The position numbers and the translations under genes are program-made. This document shows positions 24,090-36,379 of a DNA stretch of 64,000 nt, piece by piece (the first letter of the stretch is position 1; each line of letters opens with the position of its first letter). The stretch is from Malurus cyaneus samueli (lineage: Eukaryota > Chordata > Aves > Passeriformes > Maluridae): contig CM019219.1 of the NCBI GenBank assembly GCA_009741485.1, positions 33,576,367 to 33,640,366 of the forward strand. The letters run 5' to 3'. The notes under the pieces are model-generated. The model saw nothing but the letters and a program-made list of their open reading frames with translations. It did not search any database and was not told the DNA's origin.

Positions 24090-26730
24090 AGAGGATCAGC
24101 AATTGATTAGTAAAATTTATATAACACATGTAACTCACTTACAGGCTTAAGTTACAAATCTAAAATAACTAGGAAGATAGAATAACATTTCTTATCTACT
24201 TGCTGCAGCACTTTCACACGCACAATGCACACAGACACTAAGAGTCGTTCAAGGTATCGAACCTGTGGCAAAAGCATTTGAATTCAGTGAAGTAGACACT
24301 TTGGACACCTTTGCATCTCTTCAGTGGGTACCCTGCTAAGCCTAATTTAAGAAAACTAGATTCAAAGTTGAGAGTGTTACTTTAAGGTTTCAAGTATGCA
24401 ACTTAACGTAATTGACTTCTGTTACATAAAGCAACAAAGCAACTGAAAACAGAGTTAAACATCAATGAACAATAAGCAAGCCTGTTTTTTTTTTTTAATG
24501 TAAACAAACCACTGACTTGTAAATTAAATAGCAGCAACATGGAGTTCTAGCAATTTACATAATTTAGTTTTGAGGATAGCTCATGGCAACTATAAGCATT
24601 ATTGAAAATGCCTGTTCATGTCAGTACTTTTCCAGTACAAACATAATTTACCAAGATTTTTCTAAGTACAGCCTTACTCAGAAAAAATGATAACATTGTA
24701 TTTAAAATATGCTCAGTTCAGAGGATGCATAAGACAGTTCTAGTGATTGTCATTACAACAGATTCAAGATATAAATACTTAAGGACATAACTGTATAATA
24801 CTGCCATGATTTTGCACATGTAACTTTGTGAGTTCAGTGGGAGGATAAGACCGAGGCATGCACCTAAGCAGCCACAGTCACAGCCTTCATTGACCCCAAA
24901 GGAGTGAGCTACTGTATACTGCATTGTTCCCTTCCTCCACAAGAACAGAGGGCATCAGGAAGTCAGTCACTGAGCAGAGAGCACAACACTCATGGGCAAG
25001 TCCCTTCCATGAGATGGTGTCACTTTTAGTCACTTTTTTGGGCCATCAGTGTACTCAAGGAAGAAGAAACAATTTGAATCACTAACAGCTGTAGTGGTTT
25101 GAAATGCTCTCGCATGTAACTACATGGCAAACAGTACCTCAAATTTGTGATTAAAGCTGTACAAGCAAACAGGTAAAACCAGCACTATTCCGTATAGTAT
25201 TACAGAATATTCTCCGTAGAGAATCTCAAGCTAATCATATCCAACTCCTGAACAGCTTCTACAGATAACACACATGGAGTTAAGCCTAGCATGGCCTTAC
25301 GCACTTAATTGTTCCTAGAAACTTTTATAAATCATACAGTGTTTTGACATCAGTTAATTATTATGGCTTACATTTGTCCAGTTAGTGATCACCATAAATA
25401 TTCCAAGATCTACTGAATTTGTCAGGGCCTTCTGCATTCATGCTGAGTAAATTAAAATGCTCTGAGGGGATAGCCTGAGAATAATGCAATAAATGCTATT
25501 TTCCCAGTCTCTTATGGTATAAGAAAAAAGGAGTAGTCCAGCAACTAACAGGAGACAGTATGCCACCTGAAATGAGTTGCTATGGCATCCCAAGGACACA
25601 CAATTGGGCTATCAGCCATTCCCAAAGCTTCTGTTGGATAGGTGCCAACATATTCAGCTCCTTGAACCTGGGCTGTGTACAGGAAAATACAAAATTAACC
25701 CTATAGTGTCAACTGTGATGCTTCGGTTTTATCAATTGGATAACATTATAACCTCAATTGCACATCCCAATAAAGCTGATGCAATGTATCTGTATAAAAC
25801 TGAGCAGAGCATGAAATTACTTGTTCAAGGTAAACTCTTAATGGACATCTGTTGAACTTGCCAATAAAAGGACTGACTTTTCAACACATAAGTAACCCCC
25901 CAATGGCAAATGTACATGCCAGTAGCATAAAACAGAGAGGAAGCCTTTAAACCTGGATAACCCCAGAGAGAAAGAGAGCTGAGGTCTATCCACAGCAAAA
26001 GCTCTAAATAAGGTAAACTCTTGCCATTCATGTACCAGTTCTGTATGTTTGATCTAAGGACCACTAGATTTCCAATGGAGGAGGCTTTTGACAAAGTCAG
26101 ATATCTTTTTCTGGAACTCTGGAAACACTGAAAAACCACAAAGCTGGTCAAGTCATAGCAAACCTGCTTAAGCTTGAGGGCCTGTTCAGAGAGATGCACC
26201 TGCACTAGAGAACAAAAAAAAGTCCTGAAAGTTTCAGTAACCACAAGGAGCAACAACTTTGTTGGATTCAGCTAGAGATAAAGGATCACAAAAGGGAGAA
26301 GGATTCAGTCAGCCATAAAGCTCAAGAGCCGGAGGCTCCAAGAAATCAGAAGGACACACTTCTTTTTCACCAAGGATTTTACAACAATTAAAACCAGGCC
26401 ACACAAGCCACTTCCTAGAATGGTCGGTGTGAGAGTACCAAAGCCATCCATTACTTTGGACAAATCAACAACAGTTGCTATTCTGTGGCATTTCCAGTGA
26501 TTCTAACCAAGGGAACTGCACCCAAGGCAACAAAAGGTACTGCTGCTTTAAGGAGACATGGCATTTTGTTCGGTCCTCCTGCTCAACTCTCTTATCACAA
26601 CCAAGTAATTACTATACTCCTTTCTCTTTTCGGAAAGGCTTTTCTATGGGAAAATTAGAGACAAATTTAAAATACAACTCAGTCGCCGTCATTAGCAAAG
26701 TACGGTTCGGCTGTGAAACCCTGGAGGGGC
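24090..26730. repeat. Duplicated segment, copy B (right of gap)
   Basis: This is a second version of copy A beginning a few bases after the N run. It differs by scattered single-base deletions, mostly at short homopolymers, plus some substitutions. The indel-rich profile is typical of unpolished long reads. It continues smoothly past 26730 into sequence that copy A lacks. I read it as an assembly duplicate or an alternative haplotype. A true paralogue is less likely. Confidence 0.8.
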
Positions 26731-27476
26731 CCCCTGGGCCCTCCAAGCTCCCCCCATGCAGCGCAGGTGTCCCAAGTCCGCTGCTGCTGGAGCCCGTCTG
26801 CCTCCCCCGCTGCCCTCCACAGCCCACAGATACACAGTGAGAACGAAGCAGCGAGGCGAAGCGCGGGGGGAAGGAGCGAAAAAGGTGGCAAAGCAGCTGC
26901 TTCTGTACCGGGGTGGCTTCTGTTCTCGGCGCCGCTTCTTCAGGGAACTTTTCCTGCCTCCCTGGGCGAGTTGCTTTCCAGTGCTGCAGGGCTGCTCATT
27001 TTGAGGGAGTACAAACTTCAGCAATCCAGGGGAAAGAGGGGGATTCCACCATCATCCAAAGCTGCTGGCCGACTCACGGAGCAGCCTCCAAAATGAGGCA
27101 GCTACAGGCTCCTTTAGCCAATAATAAAAGTCTCTCCAATGTGGAGAATACTGCACCAACACCCCCAGGACACCTTCCGGTTCCATGATATTCACAAAGC
27201 CCTGTTTTTCATCTAGGAGATACTGCTGTCCTTATCTCATAGGCTGTGCTATCAGTTTGCTCTCAGCCAGATTGTAGCTAGCCAAGAAAGTCCCCTGCTG
27301 TAGTTGGAGTCTGAGTTAGAATCTATAGGGAATTTGCAGACAGTATCCGGGGGGATTCTCAAGACCCATCTTGTTTCCTCATAGCTTCTAAGACCATTCT
27401 CCACTAAGGAAGCAGTTCAGCCTGATCTCCCCCCGTAGCCCAATCCCATAGCTGGACCCCGATACTATCCCACAGA
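26731..27476. other. ERV interior, G+C-rich, unassigned
   Basis: A G+C-rich patch around 26720-27000 has overlapping open frames on both strands, which is expected from base composition. The stretch from about 27200 to 27476 should belong to the ERV 5' region on the minus strand, because coding-like sequence continues from the gag remnant there. The junction between non-viral-looking and viral sequence lies somewhere in this interval. Confidence 0.4.
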
Positions 27477-27635
27477 TCAGCAGAAAAAATGCTCACAGTT
27501 TCGTCCTTTACCATTGGCTGCAGTCCATCTCAAAAGCCGCTTAAGTGAATGAGAGGACAGAGTCTCATGTTTTTCTAGCAGCTCTTTTGTAAGTTCGAAA
27601 ACGGACTGCTCCTCTTTGGAAAATGTATGTCCCAT
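27477..27635 (-). pseudogene. ERV gag remnant, matrix N-terminus
   Basis: An ATG followed by a Gly codon (27630-27635) opens a frame of 52 codons ending in a TGA at 27477-27479. The start Met-Gly fits N-myristoylation of a betaretrovirus-type matrix protein, and the position about 440 bases inside the 5' LTR is right for gag. Coding-like sequence resumes in another frame immediately after the stop, around 27400-27480, so a one-base lesion breaks the gene. Downstream gag domains are not recognisable. The gene is dead and cannot make a full Gag protein. Confidence 0.6.
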
Positions 27636-28053
27636 TATCCCACAGCTCACCTAATCTCCCAAGATGATTGACTGCTGGCAGTTGCTTCCTTTCCATGTAG
27701 ATAACACAGTCTTTTCCTCTGTGCTTAGATTACCCCCCATAATGGGTTCATTTCCCGGTGGCTCACCTCAACTTCAGGAGTCAGGTCTCAAGTTTCTGAT
27801 TTCTGGTCCAAACCTCCAGCCCCTGGGCTTTTCCCACTCTCAGCGGGCAAATTCGCGGCGTCCCAGCCGCTCTTCTCGTCTGTAAGACAAGCATTTCCTG
27901 CTCGCAGCAGGCGAATCCACGGCTCTCAGCCATTCCCCCAGCTTCAAAAGCTATTCCTAGCTCGTGGCGAGATCAGCACCACCCTGCCTCAAGGCTGGGC
28001 ACCCTGGAAAATATCGGGGCCAGGTAGCTGTTCGGCATTCCTAGCAGGCAGCT

Positions 28054-28071
28054 TCAACCTGTTGAGCGCCA
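28054..28071 (-). promoter_or_regulatory. Primer-binding site, Lys-tRNA type
   Basis: Two bases inside the 5' LTR the minus strand starts TGGCGCTCAACAGG. This resembles the TGGCGCC... opening of lysine-tRNA primer-binding sites used by many betaretroviruses, with a C-to-T change. Exact tRNA usage is inferred. Confidence 0.6.
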
Positions 28072-28073
28072 GA

Positions 28074-28393
28074 TGTCGCTGTTGGCCAGATAGCAACACA
28101 AAATAACAGCCACAAAGACACACATATACACAGAATTAATAGCTCCCTTTATCCCGAGCTAAGCCCCTTTTATCCACTTAGCAATTAGTGTATACATTTG
28201 TGTCAAACATACATTGGTCAGTGAGGCTGTCACTTTCTACTCATCAGCATGTGATTGGTGGGTTATTGTTTCTGTCCTTGAACATCTGTGTTATTGGTCC
28301 ATATTCCATTCTCCTTTTCTCAGAGACAATCAAGGACGTGGTGTTTTTCTTTCATGGAGGCTGTTAACACTCCCTTTATTATGTAAACCTATA
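28074..28393 (-). repeat. 5' LTR of the ERV
   Basis: Nearly all of this block aligns base by base with 18051-18369. Its 3' end is CAGCGACA, with the terminal CA expected of an LTR. Its 5' end reads TATAGG where the partner has TGTAGG, so the terminal TG has mutated here. It is followed internally by a primer-binding site, which fixes it as the 5' copy. Confidence 0.8.
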
Positions 28394-28399
28394 ACAAAG

Positions 28400-28912
28400 G
28401 AGGCAGAAGGAGAGGGAAGAACTACACAGGCTCACAAATCTGTGAGGCAAGCTACAAGGTTGCATTTAGCACTCCAGAAATTTTGTAGTTTAGCCCTCTG
28501 AGCCCAGCAGACCCTGCTAATGCACAGCACCCATCTCCTGGTGCCAGTGAGATTGACTTGCACTCCGTCTCCAATCTCAAATGCTCTTTTATTCCCCGTT
28601 AACATCTCATTCGCATTTTCAGGCTGGACATGTATCTATATAACATACGCATTATGCAAATGTCCTGTTCTTAGGTACATTTCAATGAAAAGAATCGAAT
28701 GTAACCAATTCAATCAGTGAGGCAAATTAGATAAGATAACATAAATCCTGAGCCATGCACCTGACAAGCGTCTCAGGTTTTGAAAGCAAAACCAGGCTAC
28801 TCAGGATAAGAGCCAAACACTAACATATGTTTGTCATATGTGGTTCATATGGGTCATCTGAAAATAATTTTTGGCCTGGACAGCAGCTCTAAATTCACTG
28901 TGTCCCCCACAT
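28400..28912 (-). mobile_element. Possible LTR-like block beside the ERV
   Basis: On the minus strand the block begins TGTGGGGGACACAGTG and carries AATAAA near 28590. It lies directly beside the ERV insertion point, which would mean the ERV entered or adjoined an older LTR. No partner or clear end is seen, so this is tentative. Confidence 0.3.
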
Positions 28913-31900
28913 CAATTTGTGTTGATTTCAGCTGCATAAACTCAAGCTGCAGAAAATAAGTATTTTTCTGACACTTATTCTAGTTCACGTATCTGCAGCA
29001 TACAAATATTAAAACCAGCTCCAACAGTAAACAGCCAAAGGCTATTTCTTGGCAGAACATGGTTTGCATTCACATTTGCTGCTAAGGCCAGCAGAATCCC
29101 TCATTTCCACTGCCTGTATGATAGGAGGAAAATTTTCTCAGATATCTTGTGCAGGAAGTGACCCAGATCATGGCCTCCCTGAAAAGTGACCCCACTGATA
29201 GTACCCACAGTTTTGAGACACACATCCTCCCCTGGGTGTTGAGATTGTATCAGAGATGGGACTGGAGGAGATCAAAAAGCCCTCGCAGCCCATCACCCTG
29301 AGACATCTGAATGGTAAGTCACTAACAGTTAGCCCACGGGGATATCAGTCCTTCATGCTAACACCAACTTCAGGGAAGGCAACTTACTGTTACCTCTTAA
29401 CTTTGCATGTTAACTGATACTTGTCTGCCTCTTAACAAATAAACTTATCTCTGTAGCTTAAGATAGAACCTTGCAGTGATTTTCCCTGAATCAATTATTC
29501 AAGGTACAGAAAAAATGTTGCATAACATAAATGACCAAGAGAGTACATTTTTTAAACACTCCACAAAATTTTAGGCCTCAGAATATACATATCTAATGGA
29601 ACATCAGCATCCAGCCATGCGGCAATGCTACACCAGCCTCGCACTTTCACATCCTTTTTACATCATTCCAAGACAACACTTGGGTGCAATTACTAGCGTG
29701 GAGTTTGTACTAGGAGTTTGTACTAGCATGCAACCAATTGCATACAAATCATAATTTCTTCCCTGAGCCAATAAAATAATTACCCAGGAGGCTGAGATTG
29801 GTCTCAAATCAGTGCATCCCAAGAGCTGTCTGTAAATACAAGAGGAAGAAAACACTGTGTCAGGATGCTGACTTGTTCCAGGCTTTGAAATGGCTGTCCT
29901 TAAACTATCTCCTTACAGTGAGCTGCCCACCATGATTTCTTTTGAATGAAAAGACAACTTAGTTTTTTAAACAGCACAAACACAAAGCAGTCAGCAAAGA
30001 CAAACCACAAAACAATATGTAATATGCAACCCTTGACCCCTGCAGCCCTATGCTTCCATCCTTGGGTTCACCTGGGTAAATGACCCGCAGAGCAGCTCCG
30101 TGTCTTCTTAGTCCTTGCAGGCTCCTCCTGCCATCTCGTGGCTGTGACTGCTGCTCACCACATTCTGCTGCCTGTCAAACTTCCTCAAACACACAGGAAT
30201 GGGAGCCAGTTGAGAACATAAAGAAAGAAAATGGGAGGAAGAGCAAATGCTGTCAGTCACCAGGAGCATCAGCTCAACAAAACAGTTGAAAGCTCTTTAC
30301 TAACAAGTACCAGAGCTTGGAAATAAAACACTCCTACACTTATTTGCTCGGGTCCCCTGGGCACTAACTGCAGTTTCACAACACAGAGTCAGACAGGGAG
30401 CAGACACACCAGCACTATGGATCAGAAAGCTGCTGCTACACACACAGGGAGCAGAGCAGGACCCATAGGCAGGCAGGGGGACATGGTACAGAACAGTCCT
30501 CAGTGACACACAACTTCTCTGTTCAAATCGGTAACACAAGAGCGCCAGAACTGGCATGCCACATGCCTGGCTCATGCCTCGAGCTCTCACACAGCTGGCA
30601 GCACACACTGTGCCTCAGAGATGCCATACAAGGTTTCTGTTGGCACCTTGAAACTGAAGTTTTCAGCACTGGAAAATTTTACAGGAGTCTTACTCTTCCC
30701 AGCTCACACATCCTTCTTCACAGCTAACACAGGGAGTGACACCACTGCAAGTTCAATTTCTCCTTCTCAGCCAAGCAAAGGAACAGCTCTTTTTTGGCAG
30801 TGTTTAGAGGAAACTTCACTTTGTTTCAGATGAGTTAGCTCTGTAAACAAAATCAAAAGATGCTTTCCATTTTCCTGCCCTCACTGCTCTCCTAAAGCCA
30901 TCCCCAAAAGCTAAACCACTCTCCTTATACCTTTGACTGCTGCATCAGTTTCCCCCACAGCTTGCCCAGTTATCTCTGTACCCCTTCTGTGGAGATTGGG
31001 CTCAGACAATATTTACTTACCTTTCACTGAGCAAGAACTGTACATTTCATATATATTAACATGTATTTCATATATACATAAGTACATTTAATATATACAT
31101 ATACTCTGTATGTATCAGCTGTATTCTGAGGTGCTGTAGAGTGAGGTCCTTTGGAGACTCCTTAGCTAAAGCAGCAACTCTTTGGATTTATAAATTACAG
31201 CATTTTAACTGTCTAAGAAAAGGGCAGAAGGAGACTGACCTGACAGGAAAAGTGTTGAGAGAGGGCTGTGGTGAAACAGCTCCAGTTAATTCAGTCTGGA
31301 CTTGGCTGATTTCTAAACCTATGAAGATACAGAGACTTGTAACTGTGCTCAATGGCTTAAAATAACAGCAAGGGTAAAACAAAGCCTAAATGAGGCTACA
31401 GGCTTGTCAGACTTTAAAACTTGAATGAATTTTACAGAGGTTTTTTTTTTCTCATAAAATATTATCTTGTCAAGTGGAAATATTTTGAGAAAACAGCTTG
31501 GTAGATGGCTTTTTCCTTGACTGTAAATAATAAGTACAAGGGATCTATGTGTGTCAAAATGGAGCCAAATACTTAACAACAGCTCTACTTTCAAAGCCCC
31601 CGGTGAAATTCCAGGCACTGCCCTCTACCAATGCAGAGCATCTGTGTATATCCTGCCTTTTAACATGAAATTTTATTGGGAAGGACTCTTGGCCAAAACA
31701 GAAACTGTGTGCAGAGTTTGTTTCAGCCTTTTACTCCCTTTATTTAATTAAAATAAGATAAATTAAAAAGACAAAAAGCCATTCACTATGCCCTTCTCTC
31801 AATGACACTAGGAGCAAAGAGCTTCAGGGGACAAAACCCCTGGTGATCCAAGCCCTGTTAGGGCTCCTCTAGCAGCATCAGTGTTCCCCAGCACTGTGCA

Positions 31901-33249
31901 CCTAGAGGGCAGCTTCTTCCTCATTTATGTCCGAGAAACTTCACTAGAGATGATAAATGTGCTAAGTTGCAAGGAAGAAAAAGCTCCTGATTGCATAATC
32001 CTTACTACTATGATGAGTCACCTTGAAAATTTCTTTCAAGAGAGTAAATGAAACAGAACATAATACAGCAGAGAAATTACTGTAGCATAAAACAAACTCT
32101 CCCTGGTGGCTCTTTGAGAGGAGCAACATTTCTGAATAAAACTGTTTCTCTCCCTGATTATAAAACATATTTTCAAGTATTACTCATATTCAGAGAGGAA
32201 AACTTGCTCTCAAAATCTAGTGAATTGTGATCTGCAGCTAATATTCCCTCAAGGATTAAGTTTGATAATAATGCCAAAAGGTACCTCTGAGGCCCATCTC
32301 TGCTAATGTTGCTCAGTCTGAAGGAAAGCTCCTTCAGACTGGCTTGTCCCAGAGTGCTGCTTTTTCAGTTTCTATAGTGCCATTTGGACCGAGCACTGAA
32401 AAGGCAGCAACAACCCATCTCCAGTTCAGAACCTTTTGGAAAACCTAGAATGACAAAGAGTGGCTAGAAAGACCACTCACAGCTCTTGCTACTCAGACTC
32501 ATCTTGCTCCAAGACATGGATATGCTTTCCCAATGAGACCAGCTCTTCCAGGATAAGCCATCATAGATGCACCTAATACACACAATTTAGGATGCAAAGA
32601 ACCGTTGAATTACTTTGTCACTGAAAACTATTTGAAAATACAGACTTTAGAGCAAACCTATTATAATGAAATTCTTAATACACAATAGCACTTCAGACAC
32701 CATATAAATTAGTTCAGAAGGGACCATTAGTTATGCAATTTGACCAACAGCAATAAACAGTATTTTCACTAGCATCCCTCATCCTTTAGTTTAAGGCAAC
32801 AACATATGTTTAGTCAGCTCCAGCAAAACTAGGGCAAGACAAACGCTGAGAGCAATCAGCAGCCCAGCACATAAGCTGGCACTTCTTCAGGGCCACCATT
32901 AGTGTTCCTCCTTGCATGTACCAGAGAGCTGCACTACCACATGCTTTTATCTACGCATTCCCTGTTTAAACATTTAAAATCATTAAAATGTGTGAGAGCC
33001 AGTATCTCTAATCAAATTCTTCTGGCCTAACAAAGTTCATGAAACCTCAGCTTATACTTTCATATTTTGGCATCTAGAAATTACTACCTGCTTCCTCTGC
33101 TGGAAATCCCAAACGTCTGCAGAGAGCCTGAATCCCATCTTTAGCCTTAAGTCAGCAAAACACTGCATTCAATACAATCATTTATACAATTATTAAAATA
33201 ATGCATAATATAAATGATGGAAATGCATATGCTACGCTTTGAGTTTGGA
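28913..33249. other. Intergenic, no gene seen
   Basis: Mostly A+T-rich sequence with a short ATATACAT-rich stretch near 31045-31105. The patch at 29150-29460, ending near AATAAAC, has a faint retroelement texture but cannot be assigned. The two overlapping copies of gagtttgtactag near 29698 are a minor slip. Confidence 0.6.
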
Positions 33250-33750
33250 AAATGCTCTGTAGTTCTGTAGGGCAGCAGGGGGAGAATAAATAATGGGAAA
33301 GAAATAGCTTTATAACCCTCTTAAGTTTGGTTTGGTTGCAATCAGGAAAACATAATCATTATTAAAGTTTGGCTTAGGAAGAGGATCAATTCAGACACAA
33401 CAGCTGTTTGCACTGCTGAAAAGTTTCAATTCTTTTAAATGATGTGTAACAGCAGTCATTGTGTTTCTCTGAGTGAGCTAAGAGGAAAATGGTGCATTAA
33501 TCAATAACGATGTGGCTTGTACACCATTTATCTGTTTGCATGATCCACAGGAAATCCGGTTGCATAATGATATTACTCAATCCAACTGCAATTATGCCTG
33601 TGAGGGCAAAGAATAACCGGGTCTCATTAGTAGGTGCCTTTACCCCATCTTCAAAAGTCAGACACCCACCAAGGACAATCTGGTGGGCCATCAGCCTAAG
33701 CTTCCACTAATAATGGAATCACACTCCCCGAAATTACCAGGGTTGCACAA
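33250..33750. promoter_or_regulatory. Candidate conserved non-coding element
   Basis: This block has no open frame of interest and no repeat features, but is dense in homeodomain-type words: CATTAATCAATAA near 33494, CATAATCATTATTAAA, TAATGATATTA, GCAATTATG and an E-box CAGCTG near 33400. That texture, in a gene-poor stretch, resembles long-range developmental enhancers. No conservation data are available, so this is a suggestion only. Confidence 0.25.
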
Positions 33751-35012
33751 CACGACTTAATTTTTTCTATCAGAGAACCAATTACTATAAATATCTTCAA
33801 TACATCTTTAGAAATCTTCAAAGATTTTCAGCTGCTACAGATCTGCCGCAGTGAGTGCTACCAATATGTTTGCTGACTCCAGAAATGAGACATTGATTTA
33901 GGACACTCAGAAACAGGTACTTTAAACAATGATAAATCCCTTGTTTAGATGCCTGAGGAAGCTGCAGGTATAAAAGAAAGCTTGCAAACCAATTGCTAAA
34001 GCAGCATTAACCAGTGCTCACAGGAATAACCTCCAGTGGATGAAGTGTCGTGCTGAAACTCAATAAGCCTGTGGTTTCAGTGATTCCCTCCCCTCATCAC
34101 TGAAGCACACATGTGCTGTGTTGAGCAATTTCTGATGCAAAATTGCAGAATTTCCATTTAGGCCACTGGGAATGGGACAGCAGTGCCATCCCCAGTGACA
34201 AGCCCAGGTTGGCAATGCATGTATTTAAAAATGCACATATTTAAAAGTGCTTTTTCAACCCACAGCTATCTCCCAGACAGATGGGAGCCCAGGAAAGGCT
34301 GCTGGGTCCTGACCAAGCATGCAGCCCCTTCCTCTGCTGGCTGGCCAGATAACCTCACCCCTCCAATCTAGTGCTGTCAAATATTCATCTCTTTCCAGTG
34401 TAATCTGTCTTGCTCTGTGAAATTTCTGTATGAAACCACAAGAACCAATCCTCCTGACCTGCTTAATTTAATCAACTGCAAATTTCTATATATCTTTTAT
34501 TGATTAGAACATTGAACACTGGCAGACCTGTGGCTAACACAAGAGAAGTCTGCATCTGCAATACAAATGTTGAGCTTCTTAAGTTCAAAAAATGGCTGTA
34601 CTTCAGCTGTTTGCATTCCAAATATATAAAAGAGAGAGAAAAAATGACGCACCTAAATATAAATTATTCAGGAATAAAAATTATTTGGTGGCACAGTTTT
34701 ACAGTTTGTTTTCTTAACAAATTGTCTGCTTCTTCACAATGTAATCCAAATGGAGCAGTTACTGATAGCAGTATCTGAAACTCAAGAGTTTTAGCCAGGG
34801 GGAACACAGAGAATTCTACCAGGCTGCCCTTCCACTCCCACAGAGAACTCTTCTCATCCTGCAGCGAGATTCTCAGAGGGCATCTGCAGTTCAAGCCTTT
34901 TTGCTGTGGTGCTGTGCTGCGTGCTCTTTCCTCCCTATGTCAGAATTAAATTAAAAGTAAGCATGAAACATTCATTGCTAATTATTTTTTGTAGTCATGA
35001 GATGCTCCCAAA
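33751..35012. other. Intergenic, no gene seen
   Basis: A+T-rich sequence without recognisable coding or repeat features up to the inverted-repeat arm. Confidence 0.6.
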
Positions 35013-35029
35013 GAGACACACCCTTCGGG

Positions 35030-35069
35030 GAGGGGGTTGGCATTCCCGACCTCACTGGGAAGGTGCCAG
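35030..35069 (+). repeat. Inverted 40-bp repeat, left arm
   Basis: This segment is the reverse complement of 36850-36889 with one mismatch. Weaker similarity extends to 35013. In frame it encodes GEGVGIPDLTGKVP. It is bounded by an acceptor-like TTTTTTGTAG (34986-34995) and a donor-like CAG|GTAACT (35128-35136), so it could be an exon, but no partner exon is seen. Confidence 0.7.
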
Positions 35070-35139
35070 ATCAACCACAGAAAACCCCTCAGCCAGGGGA
35101 GACAGCAAAAGGTGTCCGGTTGCTGAGCAGGTAACTCAA

Positions 35140-36379
35140 AAATTGCTCTCCTTGGATGAACTTGGTTTATTAACACCTAATTATAATATTAATGCACATC
35201 TCCATTCCAAAGTTACCTGCCTCCAAGGTATGAACAAACCTCACTGGGCATACATTCTATATTTTATTGGTGATATCATTAAGAACAAAGCGAGAAAATT
35301 TTACACTAATCAGTAACAAAGCTATGTATGACTAGAGCCACTCAGGCTCCACCTAAACATAAAGAAATAGGCTAAAATGTAAGTTAAGAAAGGGCAGAAA
35401 TCAGAGAAGACTCCATCATAAATCCTAGGATCAGCCGAGGGGTTGAACCTGCCTTTTCCCTCATAGAAGCCCATTGGGTAAGAACTGCACTCTGTGTGCA
35501 CTGAATGATTATCTCAAGCTCACTTTTACTAGCGATTAGAACTCATATGTATATTACTTTTGTCAGGAGAATTAATCCACAAACACCAGAGGTTCATGTC
35601 CAAAAAGGAGACAGAGAAGTTCTGTAACTTCATTCATGAATAAAGGGAGAGGTCATAGACATTCCCTATGGGGTCTCTCCAATTGCTAGAGGGCGCAGCC
35701 TCTTTTATCCCAGTTTCCCGGGATTTTTATCCCAATTTATTAACACAGTCTTGGGTAAGTCAATCAGTGGAATTCCTATGGAAATCCTTCCCATTGTTTT
35801 TTCTGTCTCGCAGTATCCATCTTATCTTACCCCCCAGAGTCACTGTTTGTTTGTAAAGACACTGCTCCAGACTCAAGGCTTACCTTTTGGAACTCCAGCA
35901 AAAGTTTCTCACACCAGGTCTACTTTAAGAGCAGGATCCTAAATTTATGAGATGATCAGGTGTCTGTAAGGCCTATGATATATTATCCTACAAATGAAAA
36001 CTCTCAGTCTTAATACGTCAACATGACATAGATATTTAGTCTTCAGTGCTAGATTATACATCCAGAAGTGAGATAAAAAAACTAATGGTTCCTGTTCCTC
36101 CACAACATATTTGGCTCTTGAATCCTTTTCTGTTTTCTAAACTCATCAAATGAATTTATGAGTTTGGTTGAATTTATGAGTTTGGCTAAGCAAAAGCTAG
36201 CCATCAGTGAAATCAAGTGTGACTAGGTGTAGACATTACATTGCAAAGAAGTCTAGCAAAAGACAGATTGCTCAAAGTTTACAAAAATCTGCTGTGATAA
36301 CATGGCTAAATGAAATGCACAAGGACGCATGAAGTACAGGGGTACAGGCTATTTTAAGAAATGAGTGAGATTTGGATGA
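35140..36379. other. Intergenic, possible old LTR debris
   Basis: The stretch from about 35140 to 35950 has short C/T-rich and AATAAA-containing parts that resemble a worn LTR, but no ends can be set. The rest is plain A+T-rich sequence with the 18-bp duplication noted separately. Confidence 0.35.
36151..36186. repeat. 18-bp tandem duplication
   Basis: Two copies of TGAATTTATGAGTTTGGT lie head to tail; the second ends in C instead of T. Confidence 0.85.

Larger units (their letters stand above)
18051..28393 (-). mobile_element. Endogenous retrovirus (betaretrovirus/ERVK-like), defective, with non-viral-looking interior
   Basis: Two directly repeated LTRs of about 320 bp (18051-18369 and 28074-28393) bound this element. 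On the minus strand it reads 5' LTR, primer-binding site, leader, broken gag start, a long interior, 3' coding remnants, polypurine tract, 3' LTR. The flanking hexamers acaaaa (18045-18050) and acaaag (28394-28399) look like a 6-bp target duplication with one change, a length usual for this retrovirus class. I could not find pol or an intact env. The interior from about 20.46 to 27.2 kb does not look retroviral, and about 3.6 kb of it is suspected assembly artefact, so the true length may be near 6.7 kb. By eye the LTRs differ at roughly 8% of sites, so the insertion is not recent. Confidence 0.75.

Noticed and set aside
26612..27188. Several open frames of 70-127 codons on both strands
   Set aside because: G+C-rich sequence lacks stops by chance. 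The frames overlap on both strands and show no family features.
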